The notes beneath the pieces were generated by a model. That model had not been told where the DNA came from and ran no database searches. It saw only the letters and a program-made list of their open reading frames with translations. Positions 26,892 to 36,128 of a DNA stretch of 64,000 nt are shown one piece after another. The position numbers were made by a program, and so were the translations under genes. Each line of letters starts with the position of its first letter. Within the stretch, counting starts at the first letter, position 1. The DNA comes from JABIAG01 sp964561995 (GTDB lineage Archaea; Nanobdellota; Nanobdellia; Woesearchaeales; JABIAG01): NCBI GenBank assembly GCA_964561995.1, contig CAZLQZ010000002.1, positions 62,001-126,000 on the forward strand, in the 5' to 3' direction.

Positions 26892-26925
26892 CCCGCACAA
26901 GCTTCCTTCGGGGAGCTTGTGAGGG
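26892..26925. ncRNA. Strong UUCG-capped hairpin between 26768 and 26940
   Basis: CACAAGCTTCC (26896-26906) pairs with GGGAGCTTGTG (26911-26921) around a TTCG loop. This gives 11 bp with one G-T wobble and a C(UUCG)G tetraloop. After one mismatch, CCC (26892-26894) pairs with GGG (26923-26925). This is exceptionally stable for such AT-rich DNA. On neither strand is it followed by a U-run, so a classic terminator is not supported. It lies 15 bases after the stop of the Lon-like gene, so it could be an mRNA 3'-end stabiliser or part of a small RNA. Confidence 0.55.
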
Positions 26926-26939
26926 TTTATAATCTTCTA

Positions 26940-28667
26940 TTAATGATCTAAATGCTTAGCAAGAACAATATAAGTAATAATTACACCTGTTAATATTCCC
27001 ATTACATAAACTAAAAATAGTTCATATTTACCTTCTTCTTTTTCTTGAAAGGTAATCTTATTATTATTAGTAAAATAAACGTCAAAACTACTTAATTCTA
27101 AGGCATATTGAGAAAATAATAAAGAAGAATAAATGCTTTCATTTTTAAGATTAGATGAATATTCATAATACGAATATCCTATAATTGGAAAAAATCCTCT
27201 TTCTTGTTCTTTTATTATATTATTTTTAGCAACTTTTAGTTTTAAGTCAACAATTTGTTTTAAAACTTCTTCATCAGATGTTCCCATGCTACTAATTATT
27301 GAATCTGAATTTGCTTTAGCTAAAGATGCTGAGTTTAAACATAAGGCATAATTTCTATTGTTATATTCGGTTCTGGCTTTTTCAATTTGTCCTTTTATTT
27401 GTTCTAAATCAATAGGATATACTTCCATTACATATTGATATCGTTCTTCAGCTTCTGCAGTTTTAGTTTGGCATGATTCTTTTAAAACTTCTTGACTGAG
27501 TTCTAACTCTTTTCCTTCCATCTCAAAAAATTTACTCCATGAAATTGCCGAATTAAATCTTTCTTCAGAATAAGAATATAAATATATGGCATTTACTGTT
27601 TCATTATTATTTAATGATAAGTTGGCATTATTTAATAGTGTTGATGCTTCATTAATTCTTTCTTTAACTATCATAAAAGTTTGAAGTTTTGGAATCGTAT
27701 TTATTTTTTTATTTGTAATATCTTTATCATACTTTTTTATTTTTTCAATAAGCACTTTTATTTTTGATTGAAGTAAATCTTCGCTAATACCTTCATTTGC
27801 ATAATTGTTTAATCTTATATTTGCTGAAAAACACTTTGACGCTGCAGAATAATAATCTCCTTTTTCATATAATAATTTTGATTCGTTAACGATATTAATG
27901 GTTGAATTTAATTCCTTTTTTTCTTTTTCAATAGGGGGAATTAATTCTTTTGTTCTATCACAAAGTTCTTTAGAAACTTGTTTCATAATCTTATTATATT
28001 CTTCATTAATTTCTACATCTTTATTAACATCTTTTTTTAATTCTTTATTTAGTAATTCTGTTAAAGCATCATTTAAGATTCCTATTTCTTTGACGATTAT
28101 TCCTTTTTCTTTTGCATATTTAATTAAATCAAAAGTTTCATTATTTTCTTCAGTAATTGATTCTCCAATTGGAATTAGTACTTTTTTTATACCTGCTTTT
28201 TTAGCTGCTTCAATTTTTTCTTTTATTCCGCTAACGGGTCCTACTATTCCTCCTGAATTAATTGTTCCAGTCATAGCTGTTTTTTGATCGAATTTTTCAT
28301 CAAGTAATGTTATGACCGTTAAAGCAGACATTGCGGCACCTGCGGATGGTCCTCCAACAATTGGTGCAGAAGATTTAATAGTATAAACAAAATCTAAATT
28401 AGAACAGTCTGTTTCTAAATATTTACATGCAATTTCTTTTGCTAATCTTGTTGAAACTTGGGTGTCTATTTTTGTTAATGGTGAAGTTTCTAAAAAAACA
28501 CGTCCTTTTCCATCAGTAATTTCTAAAGTTAATTCAGCAGTTCCGCCTTCAAAACCATTGTCTGTTTCTTTTACTGCTAGTAATGTCATACTGTTTTCAA
28601 CTGCAAGTACAGAGTTAATCATTAAAAGCAATATAAAAAACATAAAAAACAGCAATCTTTTTTTCAT
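26940..28667 (-). CDS. Secreted membrane-anchored Lon-like S16 protease
   Basis: 575 residues. A signal peptide (FFMFFILLLMINSVLA) is followed directly by a Lon proteolytic domain. The catalytic Ser108 lies in GGPSAGAAMSA and Lys151 in GIKEKIEAA, exactly 43 residues apart as in classical Lon. There is no AAA+ ATPase domain. Residues about 200-540 are helical, with coiled-coil character and few motifs. The C-terminus has a membrane helix (VYVMGILTGVIITYIVLA). The protease domain would therefore lie outside the cytoplasm, anchored by the C-terminus, with an ATP-independent role in envelope protein turnover (inferred). A TATA box at 28690-28699 is about 27 bases from the ATG. Confidence 0.88.
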   Translation of the reverse strand: MKKRLLFFMFFILLLMINSVLAVENSMTLLAVKETDNGFEGGTAELTLEITDGKGRVFLETSPLTKIDTQVSTRLAKEIACKYLETDCSNLDFVYTIKSSAPIVGGPSAGAAMSALTVITLLDEKFDQKTAMTGTINSGGIVGPVSGIKEKIEAAKKAGIKKVLIPIGESITEENNETFDLIKYAKEKGIIVKEIGILNDALTELLNKELKKDVNKDVEINEEYNKIMKQVSKELCDRTKELIPPIEKEKKELNSTINIVNESKLLYEKGDYYSAASKCFSANIRLNNYANEGISEDLLQSKIKVLIEKIKKYDKDITNKKINTIPKLQTFMIVKERINEASTLLNNANLSLNNNETVNAIYLYSYSEERFNSAISWSKFFEMEGKELELSQEVLKESCQTKTAEAEERYQYVMEVYPIDLEQIKGQIEKARTEYNNRNYALCLNSASLAKANSDSIISSMGTSDEEVLKQIVDLKLKVAKNNIIKEQERGFFPIIGYSYYEYSSNLKNESIYSSLLFSQYALELSSFDVYFTNNNKITFQEKEEGKYELFLVYVMGILTGVIITYIVLAKHLDH

Positions 28668-28761
28668 TTTAATTACCTTTTTTTGAGTTTTTATAAATAT
28701 TCTTGTAATTATAGCTATAATACAGGTAAAATTTATTAATCAAACCTTTTTAATCTTAAAT

Positions 28762-31194
28762 ATGGAATTACCTAAACACTATAAACCTGAAGAATCTGAA
28801 CCAAAATGGCAAAAACTTTGGGAAGATGAAAAGATTTATTCATTTGACTCCGAAAATACTGAAAAAGAAATCTTTTCTATTGATACTCCGCCACCAACTG
28901 TTTCTGGTAAAATGCATATGGGGCACGCTTTTAGTAATTCTCATCAAGATTTTATTGCAAGATATAAAAGAATGAAAGGTTTTAATGTTTTACAGCCTTT
29001 AGGAACAGATGATAATGGTCTACCTACTTTAATTCTGATTCAAAAATTAGAAAAGGTTAAAGCTTCAAAAATGGATAGAAAGGAGTTTAGAAAATTAGTT
29101 TTAGATAAGTTAGAAAAGGAACTTAAACCAAGTTATATTGGAGATTGGAAAAGATTAGGAATTAGTTGCGATTTTGATGTAACATATTCAACAATTGATC
29201 CACATTGTCAAAAAATCTCACAAAAGTCATTTATTGATTTGTATAAAGCAGGTAAAGAGTATAGAATTGAAGCTCCAATGATGATTTGTCCTAAATGTAT
29301 GACTGCAATTGCTCAAGTTGAACTTGAAGATGCAGAATTAGATTCTCAATTAGTTTATATTAAAGTAAAAGTTGAAACTGGGGATGAATTAGTTTTTGCA
29401 ACAACAAGGCCTGAATTACTTCCTGCATGTGTTGGAATTAGTGTTCATCCTGATGATGAAAGGTATAAACATTTAATTGGTAAAAAAGTTAAACTTCCTT
29501 TAATAAATAGAGAGGTAGTTCTTTCTGCTGATAAAGAAACAGATCCTGAATATGGTTCTGGAGTTGTTTATTATTGTAGTTATGGTGGTATTGAATGTGT
29601 TGAGTGGCTTACTCGTCATCCAGATGCTAAACCAATTCATATAATGGGTGTAAAGGGAGTTTATAATCAAAAGGCTGGAAAATATGAAGGTATGAACAGT
29701 CATGAAGCAAGAAAAGAAATTGTTATAGACCTAGAAAACGATGGTTCTTTAGTTAAAACTGAAAACATAAAACATTCTGTAAATGTTCACGAAAGATGTG
29801 GTACTGAAATTGAGTTTGTAGCAACAAAACAATGGTTTATCAAATATCTTGAAATGAAAGATGATATGTTAAAATGGGGTAATGAACTTAATTGGTATCC
29901 TAAACATATGAAAAATCGTTATGATAATTGGGCAAATGGTCTTAAATGGGATTGGTGTATTTCAAGACAAATTCCATACGGTATTCCTTTTCCAGTTTGG
30001 TATTGTAAAGATTGTGATGAGATTATTCTAGCTAATGAAGAAGATTTACCTGTTGATCCTTTAGAAGATTCTGCTCCTGTAGATTCTTGTCCTAAATGTA
30101 ATTCAAAAAATATTATTGGAGAAAAAGATATAATTAATACGTGGGCAACTAGTTCACTTACTCCAACTATTGTAAAAGAATTATTTAAAGGAAAACCAGT
30201 TTATGAAAAATTAATTAATAATCCTGAAAGTTTAAGACCGCAAGCTCACGATATTATTTCTTTTTGGTTATTTAATACAGTTGTAAAAAGTCAGCTTCAT
30301 TATCAAATGCTTCCCTGGAATAATTGTATGATTAGTGGCTGGATGTTAGATCCAAAAGGGAAAAAAATGTCCAAATCAAAAGGTAATACTATTGAACCAA
30401 GAGATATGATTGAGAAATATTCCGCAGATGCTCTACGTTTTATGGCAGGCGGAAGTAAACTTGGAGATGATTTATCTTTTCCTGAAAAAGAAGTTATGAC
30501 TGGTCAAAAAACAATTACTAAATTATGGAATGCTTCTAAATTTGCAATAATGCATTTGGAAGATTATGACCATTCTTGTCCTGAATTAAGATTAGTTGAT
30601 AAATGGGCAATGAGTAAATTGCATAAATTGATTAAAGAATGTACAGAAAATTTTGAAAATTATGACTTTTCTCATGTAAGAAAAAATGTTGAAAGCTTTT
30701 TTTGGCAAGTTTTATGTGAAAACTATTTAGAAATTGCAAAAGACAGATTGTATAATCCTGATGTATGGGGAAAAACTCATAGAAAAGCTGCACAATGTAC
30801 ATTAAATAATTTAGTATTAAATATTTTAAAGTTGTTTGCACCTTTCTTGCCACATATTACAGAAGAAATATATCATCTTTATTTTAAAGAAAACGAAGGT
30901 AAAAAAAGTATTCATATATCTTCTTGGCCTAAATTCCATTCGAATTTTATTGATGAAGATGCAGAAAGGGTGGGTGATATTTTAATAGATGTTGTAAATC
31001 AAATCAGAAAGGCAAAATCTGATGCAAAATTATCTATGAAATCTGTTGTTAAGAATTTAAAATTAGTTGCACCTTTAACTAAAGATGAATTTGAAAGTAT
31101 TGCAATGGAAATTGAAAAGGCATTATTTGTTGAATCTATTGATTTTAGTGAAGGTGATTTATTGGTTGAAGTAGAATTCTTAGAAAAGCAGTAA
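28762..31194 (+). CDS. valS: Valyl-tRNA synthetase
   Basis: 810 residues. It attaches valine to tRNA-Val. The class I catalytic motifs are HMGH in SGKMHMGHAFSN (the HIGH motif) and KMSKSKGNTIEPRDMIEKY. The CP1 editing domain (ATTRPELLPACVG) hydrolyses mischarged threonine. A second zinc-ribbon-like region has CPKCMTAI and CPKCNSKN. The C-terminal anticodon-binding domain is present, though the long bacterial coiled-coil arm is shortened. Spacing to a TATA-like ATTTATTAAT (28731-28740) suggests leaderless initiation. It is divergent from the Lon-like gene. Confidence 0.97.
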   Translation: MELPKHYKPEESEPKWQKLWEDEKIYSFDSENTEKEIFSIDTPPPTVSGKMHMGHAFSNSHQDFIARYKRMKGFNVLQPLGTDDNGLPTLILIQKLEKVKASKMDRKEFRKLVLDKLEKELKPSYIGDWKRLGISCDFDVTYSTIDPHCQKISQKSFIDLYKAGKEYRIEAPMMICPKCMTAIAQVELEDAELDSQLVYIKVKVETGDELVFATTRPELLPACVGISVHPDDERYKHLIGKKVKLPLINREVVLSADKETDPEYGSGVVYYCSYGGIECVEWLTRHPDAKPIHIMGVKGVYNQKAGKYEGMNSHEARKEIVIDLENDGSLVKTENIKHSVNVHERCGTEIEFVATKQWFIKYLEMKDDMLKWGNELNWYPKHMKNRYDNWANGLKWDWCISRQIPYGIPFPVWYCKDCDEIILANEEDLPVDPLEDSAPVDSCPKCNSKNIIGEKDIINTWATSSLTPTIVKELFKGKPVYEKLINNPESLRPQAHDIISFWLFNTVVKSQLHYQMLPWNNCMISGWMLDPKGKKMSKSKGNTIEPRDMIEKYSADALRFMAGGSKLGDDLSFPEKEVMTGQKTITKLWNASKFAIMHLEDYDHSCPELRLVDKWAMSKLHKLIKECTENFENYDFSHVRKNVESFFWQVLCENYLEIAKDRLYNPDVWGKTHRKAAQCTLNNLVLNILKLFAPFLPHITEEIYHLYFKENEGKKSIHISSWPKFHSNFIDEDAERVGDILIDVVNQIRKAKSDAKLSMKSVVKNLKLVAPLTKDEFESIAMEIEKALFVESIDFSEGDLLVEVEFLEKQ

Positions 31195-31257
31195 TTGTTT
31201 AACTCAGTAGTAGTTACAAAGGATATCTTTATATAATGAATTCATTTACTCTACACT

Positions 31258-31905
31258 ATGAATCATACTGAAATAGTACATCAATCTTCGATAAATCGTT
31301 TATTGATTGAATTAGGTAATGTAACTTTAGAAGGAAAGATAAAAGAATGTTCTGGTTCTGATAAATTATTAGTAATAGTGCCTGAAATTAATGAAAGTAA
31401 AAGTTCTTTAAGTTATGTTGTGGATTATTTTTCAGATTATAATATTTTCACTTTAGATTTAACTCCTTTTGATAAAGAGAGTAAAGATTTCAATGGGGAT
31501 TTATTTAGAATGATTGATTTATCCATCGATTTAATTGAAAAGGATTATTTTAATACAAGATACAATAAAGAAATTAATTCAAGAGCATTTTTTGGTTATG
31601 GTTTTGGTGCATCAATTGGATTATTAGGTTCTTCAACAAAATCTGCATTTAGTGCTTTTGGATTATTTAATCCTGTTATTTCATCATTAACTTATTCTTC
31701 CGGATTGCCTGTAGATTTGTTTTGTGATTGTAAGCAACCCATTAAACCATTTTTATTAATGAAATATTTAAATGAAAAATTAATTTTTTCAAAAAACAAT
31801 CTTGGATTTGATGTTAATTCTCCAAAAATTAATTATTTAGATATTTGGAAAAACAATCCAGAAGTGTTAACTTATTATAAGAACTGGTTTCAATCTAATT
31901 TTTAA
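31258..31905 (+). CDS. Alpha/beta-hydrolase-like protein lacking the nucleophile
   Basis: 215 residues with no signal peptide. The predicted strand-turn-helix FFGYGFGASIGLLGSS resembles the nucleophile elbow (GxSxG) of alpha/beta hydrolases, but the position of the Ser is Gly. The early strand DKLLVIVPEI and LNP-like FGLFNPVIS also fit that fold. If correct, this is a non-catalytic relative. I do not recognise a specific family. The ATG is about 26 bases after CTTTATATAA (31227-31236), indicating a leaderless mRNA. The 3' end overlaps the convergent gene by 11 bases. Confidence 0.45.
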   Translation: MNHTEIVHQSSINRLLIELGNVTLEGKIKECSGSDKLLVIVPEINESKSSLSYVVDYFSDYNIFTLDLTPFDKESKDFNGDLFRMIDLSIDLIEKDYFNTRYNKEINSRAFFGYGFGASIGLLGSSTKSAFSAFGLFNPVISSLTYSSGLPVDLFCDCKQPIKPFLLMKYLNEKLIFSKNNLGFDVNSPKINYLDIWKNNPEVLTYYKNWFQSNF

Positions 31906-32476
31906 CTAATTCTTTTTTTAAAGTTTGTTTAGTTTTACAAATTCCTGGTTCATCTTTTAGAATTATGATGTCTCCTTCACTTTCAAATTCTGGTTTAATT
32001 GTGACATCATTAATTCCAATAACAAATGGATAATCTTGTTTCTCTGTCTTTAAATGTGGAAATCTATAAAAAAATAAAGTAGTGGCCTGGTCTTCACAAA
32101 AAGATCTAACAAAATTAATTCTATATGAACAATATGTTTCAACAAGTTTTTTATGAAACTTAGTAACACTATATTTAGTATAATCAGGTTTTTCATGTTT
32201 TTTTAATCCATAATTTAATATTAATTGTTTTCGTAATTCTTTTTGAAGATGTTTTTTTTGTTCATCCATTTCTTTAACTACAAGATTAACAGCCTCTTCT
32301 AAGGGTCTTTTGCCTAAAGTAATTATGGTTATTGATTCTTCTGGGTGATTTGCTGCTAAAGCATATTCCATTAGCATATCTCCTGCTATTTGAGCATTTA
32401 ATTTTGGATTTGATTTACAAAAAAAGTCTGTTAAATTACTAAATCCTTGACTCTTTTGTCTATATATTAACACCAT
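31895..32476 (-). CDS. Hypothetical protein, 193 residues
   Basis: There are no membrane helices or known motifs. The middle is basic and helical (about residues 70-110). Hydrophobic strands occur at both ends (SITIITLGKRPL, YPFVIGINDV, DIIILKDEPG). It could be a soluble RNA- or protein-binding factor, but no function can be given. It lies between two convergent or co-oriented housekeeping genes, with cysS upstream on the same strand and a 63-base gap that contains a T-run on the minus strand. Confidence 0.6.
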   Translation of the reverse strand: MVLIYRQKSQGFSNLTDFFCKSNPKLNAQIAGDMLMEYALAANHPEESITIITLGKRPLEEAVNLVVKEMDEQKKHLQKELRKQLILNYGLKKHEKPDYTKYSVTKFHKKLVETYCSYRINFVRSFCEDQATTLFFYRFPHLKTEKQDYPFVIGINDVTIKPEFESEGDIIILKDEPGICKTKQTLKKELVKN

Positions 32477-32539
32477 TTACTTCTGGAGTGGGGTAACATT
32501 TAAATAGCTTACCGAAGAATTTTGTTAAAAAATAAAAAA

Positions 32540-33928
32540 TTATATTTTTGTGATTTTATAACCTTCTTTTGAGTCTTTAATTTCATAACCTTTTTCTTTA
32601 ATTTCATTCCTTAATTTGTCTGATTCTTCCCAATTTTTATTATTTCTTACTTTGAGTCTTTTATCGGCTAGTTGTTTAATCTCATCAGGAATCTTTAATT
32701 TTTCATGTTGCATAATTCCTAAAACAGAATCAATATGTTGCATGAAATCTTTAATTTCTTGAGCATTAGATTTACTAAATTTTTGTTTATTTATTTCAGT
32801 CATAAATTCAAACATTGCAGCTAATGCTCCAGAAATATTTAAATCATTATCTAAAGATTCTTCAAATTGTTCTTTGTACTTTTTTATAATGTTTGAAATT
32901 TCTTTATTATCGTTATCATTAACATCTTCTAAATTATCTAAAAAATTGTAAATTTTGTTTAACGTATTGGGTATGTTTTTCAGATTATCTTCTCTAAAAT
33001 CTAATTTCTGTCTATAATGAGTAGAAAGTAATTCGTATCTTATTGCCATGGAACTATAACCTTTTTCTAATAGATCTTTTAAGGTATAAAAGTTACCTGA
33101 ACTTTTACTCATTTTTTCTCCATTAACTATTAAGTGTTCATTATGTATCCAAAAATTACACATTTTTTTATCATATGCAGCTTCAGTTTGGGCAATCTCA
33201 TTGGTATGGTGAGGAAATATCAAGTCTACTCCTCCTGTATGAATATCAAAGGGAATATTTAACACACCAGACATAACAGAACATTCAATGTGCCATCCTG
33301 GTCTTCCTTTTCCCAATTCAGTATCCCAAAATACTTCGCCATCTTTTTTATCGTAAGCTTTCCATAATGCAAAATCTCTTACATCTTCTTTATCATATTC
33401 GTCTTTATTACTTAATCTTCCTTCTGCATTTTGTTTTAATTTTTCTGGATCAACTAATGCCAATTTACCATAGTCTTTGAATTTTGAAATACTAAAATAA
33501 ACATCTCCATTTTCTGTTTTGTAAGCATAATCTTTTTCTAATAATCTTTTAATTAATTCAACCATTCCTTTTATTTGGTCAGTTGCTTTTGGCATAGATT
33601 CAGGAATTTCAATATTTAATGTTTTTAGATCATTAAGAAAAGCTTCGGAATAAAATTCAGTAAATTCTTTTAATGATTTTCCTTCTTTTTGTGAATCTCT
33701 AATTGTTTTATCATCAACGTCTGTAAGGTTCATCACATGATGTAATTTAAAACCTTTATATTTTAAGTATCTTCTAAGTAAATCTACAAAAATGTATGCT
33801 CTTAAATTTCCTATATGGACATAGTTATATACTGTGGGACCACAGGAGTAGATTCTAACTTCATTATCTTTTAATGGTTTGAATATTTCTACTTTTCTTG
33901 TTAATGTGTTGAATAATTTAAGTGTCAT
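32540..33928 (-). CDS. cysS: Cysteinyl-tRNA synthetase
   Basis: 462 residues. It charges tRNA-Cys. YSCGPTVYNYVHIGNLRAYI carries the zinc-ligand Cys and the HIGH-type HIGN motif. GWHIECSVMS supplies further zinc ligands, with DLIFPHHTNEIAQTEA following. EKMSKSSGNFYTLKDLL is the KMSKS motif. The C-terminal helical bundle and the KGYEIKDSKEGYKI end complete a normal-length enzyme. This shows direct cysteine charging rather than the SepRS route of methanogens. The gene is transcribed alone or with the downstream hypothetical gene. Confidence 0.97.
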   Translation of the reverse strand: MTLKLFNTLTRKVEIFKPLKDNEVRIYSCGPTVYNYVHIGNLRAYIFVDLLRRYLKYKGFKLHHVMNLTDVDDKTIRDSQKEGKSLKEFTEFYSEAFLNDLKTLNIEIPESMPKATDQIKGMVELIKRLLEKDYAYKTENGDVYFSISKFKDYGKLALVDPEKLKQNAEGRLSNKDEYDKEDVRDFALWKAYDKKDGEVFWDTELGKGRPGWHIECSVMSGVLNIPFDIHTGGVDLIFPHHTNEIAQTEAAYDKKMCNFWIHNEHLIVNGEKMSKSSGNFYTLKDLLEKGYSSMAIRYELLSTHYRQKLDFREDNLKNIPNTLNKIYNFLDNLEDVNDNDNKEISNIIKKYKEQFEESLDNDLNISGALAAMFEFMTEINKQKFSKSNAQEIKDFMQHIDSVLGIMQHEKLKIPDEIKQLADKRLKVRNNKNWEESDKLRNEIKEKGYEIKDSKEGYKITKI

Positions 33929-34053
33929 TTTATTGTTAAAACCTCTGTTAGTTTATAATATTTTGGATTAAAGACTACGTAAAAGAAATTAGTAACAACA
34001 ACAAATTGTTTTAATCATAATTATAAGAAATGTAATGATGTTTTTAAATCTTT

Positions 34054-35298
34054 TCAAATTATTTTAAGATCAACATTAAAGATTGTTTTACTTAGTTCAC
34101 TAAGTTTATTATTATTTTCATGATTTTGTGATGAGTTGATAAGTTCATCCAATTTAGTAATCTCGTCATTGAGTCTGATTAATTCTTCTTTAGATCTTGA
34201 TAGTTTTATTTCTTCTTCTTTTATTTTTTTATTAATTTCTATGTTTTCAAGTTTAATGTTAAGTTCTTTATTTTTTTCATTAAGTTTATTGTGATTTATT
34301 TTAATATCTTTAAGTAAATTAGAATTTTTAATTGATTCTAAACAATTTTTTTCTTGTTTTTCATTAAGGTTTAAAGTTTTAATACTTTTTTCTAATTGTT
34401 CTAAAATTGAAATAATCATTAATTCATTATCTTCTTGAAAAGCTTTAATTGGATTATCTATATATGTTTGAATTACATTTCCTTCTAAAGAAATTTTTTG
34501 ATATTTTCTTAATGCTCTTGCTAGTACTGAAAAATATTCTTTTACTTTGTTAGAAATACTTTCAATTTCTTTTTCAACGTTTTTTCTTTCTTCATTAAGT
34601 TGATTAAATGATTTGTATTCTTCGCTTTCTTCTAATAATTTAGCATTTTCTTGTATTTTTTTAATTTGTTGAGTTAATTCTTCTTTTTTAATCTTTTTTT
34701 CTTTAAGATCTTTAATTTCAACTTCAATTTTTGCTTTTTCTTCTTTTAATGATGCGATTGTTAATTTTAATTCATTAATCTTATCTAATCCTGCTTTTTC
34801 TAATTTCTTTTTGAATTTGTTAACTTGAAGATTTATTTCACCAATTGATTTGTAAACTGCTTGGACTTCATTAAAAAATAAATGTTGAGCTGCTTGATAG
34901 CTTTTTTGAGTTTTTTTAGCTAAATCGTCTAATTTTAAGTTTAAATCCGTATTAAAAGCAATTACTGTTTTCAAATCTCGTTTTTCTGAAATTATAAGAT
35001 CATTAAAAAACCATGCAACATCTTTAGTAAAATTATTTCTATTGACCAACACAATATTTCTTATTCTATTTTCAACTTTATATTTTTCACTTACTTTTGC
35101 TTCATTTAAAATTACTATTTTATCTTGAAGAATTTGTTTTTGTTCTGTTAATTTATTCAATAATTCTGAAATTTCAACACTTAAATCAATATTTAATAGT
35201 TTTTCATCTATCCATTTTTCTATTTCATCTATTTTAACTGTTTCTTTAGTTATTTCTTTTTGTTCTTCTTTGAACAATTTTTTAATGAATTTTAGCAT
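34054..35298 (-). CDS. Long coiled-coil protein, function unknown
   Basis: 414 residues, almost entirely predicted coiled coil. Lys/Glu-rich heptads run through about residues 40-400 (DKINELKLTIASLKEEKAK, ELTQQIKKIQENAKLLEES). There is no signal peptide, membrane helix or ATPase motif, so it is not an SMC protein. A short hydrophobic patch (VAWFFNDLII) lies near residue 100. It could be a filament or scaffold. It is the first of several poorly characterised genes that continue to 40207. Confidence 0.7.
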   Translation of the reverse strand: MLKFIKKLFKEEQKEITKETVKIDEIEKWIDEKLLNIDLSVEISELLNKLTEQKQILQDKIVILNEAKVSEKYKVENRIRNIVLVNRNNFTKDVAWFFNDLIISEKRDLKTVIAFNTDLNLKLDDLAKKTQKSYQAAQHLFFNEVQAVYKSIGEINLQVNKFKKKLEKAGLDKINELKLTIASLKEEKAKIEVEIKDLKEKKIKKEELTQQIKKIQENAKLLEESEEYKSFNQLNEERKNVEKEIESISNKVKEYFSVLARALRKYQKISLEGNVIQTYIDNPIKAFQEDNELMIISILEQLEKSIKTLNLNEKQEKNCLESIKNSNLLKDIKINHNKLNEKNKELNIKLENIEINKKIKEEEIKLSRSKEELIRLNDEITKLDELINSSQNHENNNKLSELSKTIFNVDLKII

Positions 35299-35340
35299 AA
35301 TTGTTAAGAATGCAATGGTTCTTATAAATATTTTTAATAT

Positions 35341-36090
35341 TTACTTGTTAATAATATAAAATAACTCACTTTCTGTTTCTATATATTCAAAATTTATATC
35401 TAGTCTTTCTAACATCAAATCCATCCATCCTCTTTTAGGAAAGTTCATGGGATTTCCAGCTAAAGTTTTAGTAGAAAATGAAATTACCAAATTTTTAGTA
35501 GGTAAATCTTTAATTAAATTTTCAGTAATTTTATGCCCTCTGCCAAGTTCTAAACTATCGACTAGTTTAAGTAGAAAATAAATGTCCGCAATAGGAAACT
35601 TTTTGATTTCTAAAACATCTTTACAGTAAGCTTTTCCATTTATTTTATTTTTTTCAAAGAATTTATTTATTTCTTTAACTTGTTCTTGATTAATTTCATA
35701 GGCAATATATTCCGGATTGCATTCTAATTGTTTGTATGATTGAGGATTTAAACCACTTCCTAAATCAACTATTTTTTTTGGTTTTTTAGTAAGTTCAAAT
35801 ATTTTTTTGTATATAGAATAATCTCTGTCTTTTGTTGATAAATGATCTAATCCTTTGGCTTTAGTAAATACACCAATACCTTTGTGTAAGTTTGTTTTTA
35901 CCGATTTAACTAAATCTTGAAAATGTTTTTTCTTTTCTAACTTGTTGATTAGAGCTGGATTATTTCTTAATTGTTTAATAATTTCTTTTTTAATAACTTC
36001 TTTACTAATTTCTTTATATTTGCCTGTTGACGCTGCAATAACTAGCTCATCGAATTTTTTCTCATTTAATTCTTTACTATATATTTTCAT
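35341..36090 (-). CDS. FmrO/Rmt-like 16S rRNA methyltransferase homologue
   Basis: 249 residues. Residues about 1-95 form a helical N-terminal domain with repeated Lys-rich helices, ending HLSTKDRDYSIYKKIF. The SAM-binding motif I is IVDLGSGLNPQSY, then YIAYEINQEQVKEIN and a DVLEIKKFPIADIYFLL segment. LLKLVDSLELGRGHK and LVISFSTKTLAGNP near the end strongly recall the FmrO (PF07091) family. That family includes the aminoglycoside-resistance enzymes that make m7G1405 in 16S rRNA. The assignment is by motif order and spacing. The target nucleotide in this organism is unknown and resistance is not implied. Confidence 0.72.
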   Translation of the reverse strand: MKIYSKELNEKKFDELVIAASTGKYKEISKEVIKKEIIKQLRNNPALINKLEKKKHFQDLVKSVKTNLHKGIGVFTKAKGLDHLSTKDRDYSIYKKIFELTKKPKKIVDLGSGLNPQSYKQLECNPEYIAYEINQEQVKEINKFFEKNKINGKAYCKDVLEIKKFPIADIYFLLKLVDSLELGRGHKITENLIKDLPTKNLVISFSTKTLAGNPMNFPKRGWMDLMLERLDINFEYIETESELFYIINK

Positions 36091-36128
36091 ATTAAGTACT
36101 AATTAGTTTGAATATTTAAAATGTTTCC

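Noticed and set aside
26892..26925. Intrinsic terminator
   Set aside because: The stem is strong, but neither strand has a U-run directly after it.
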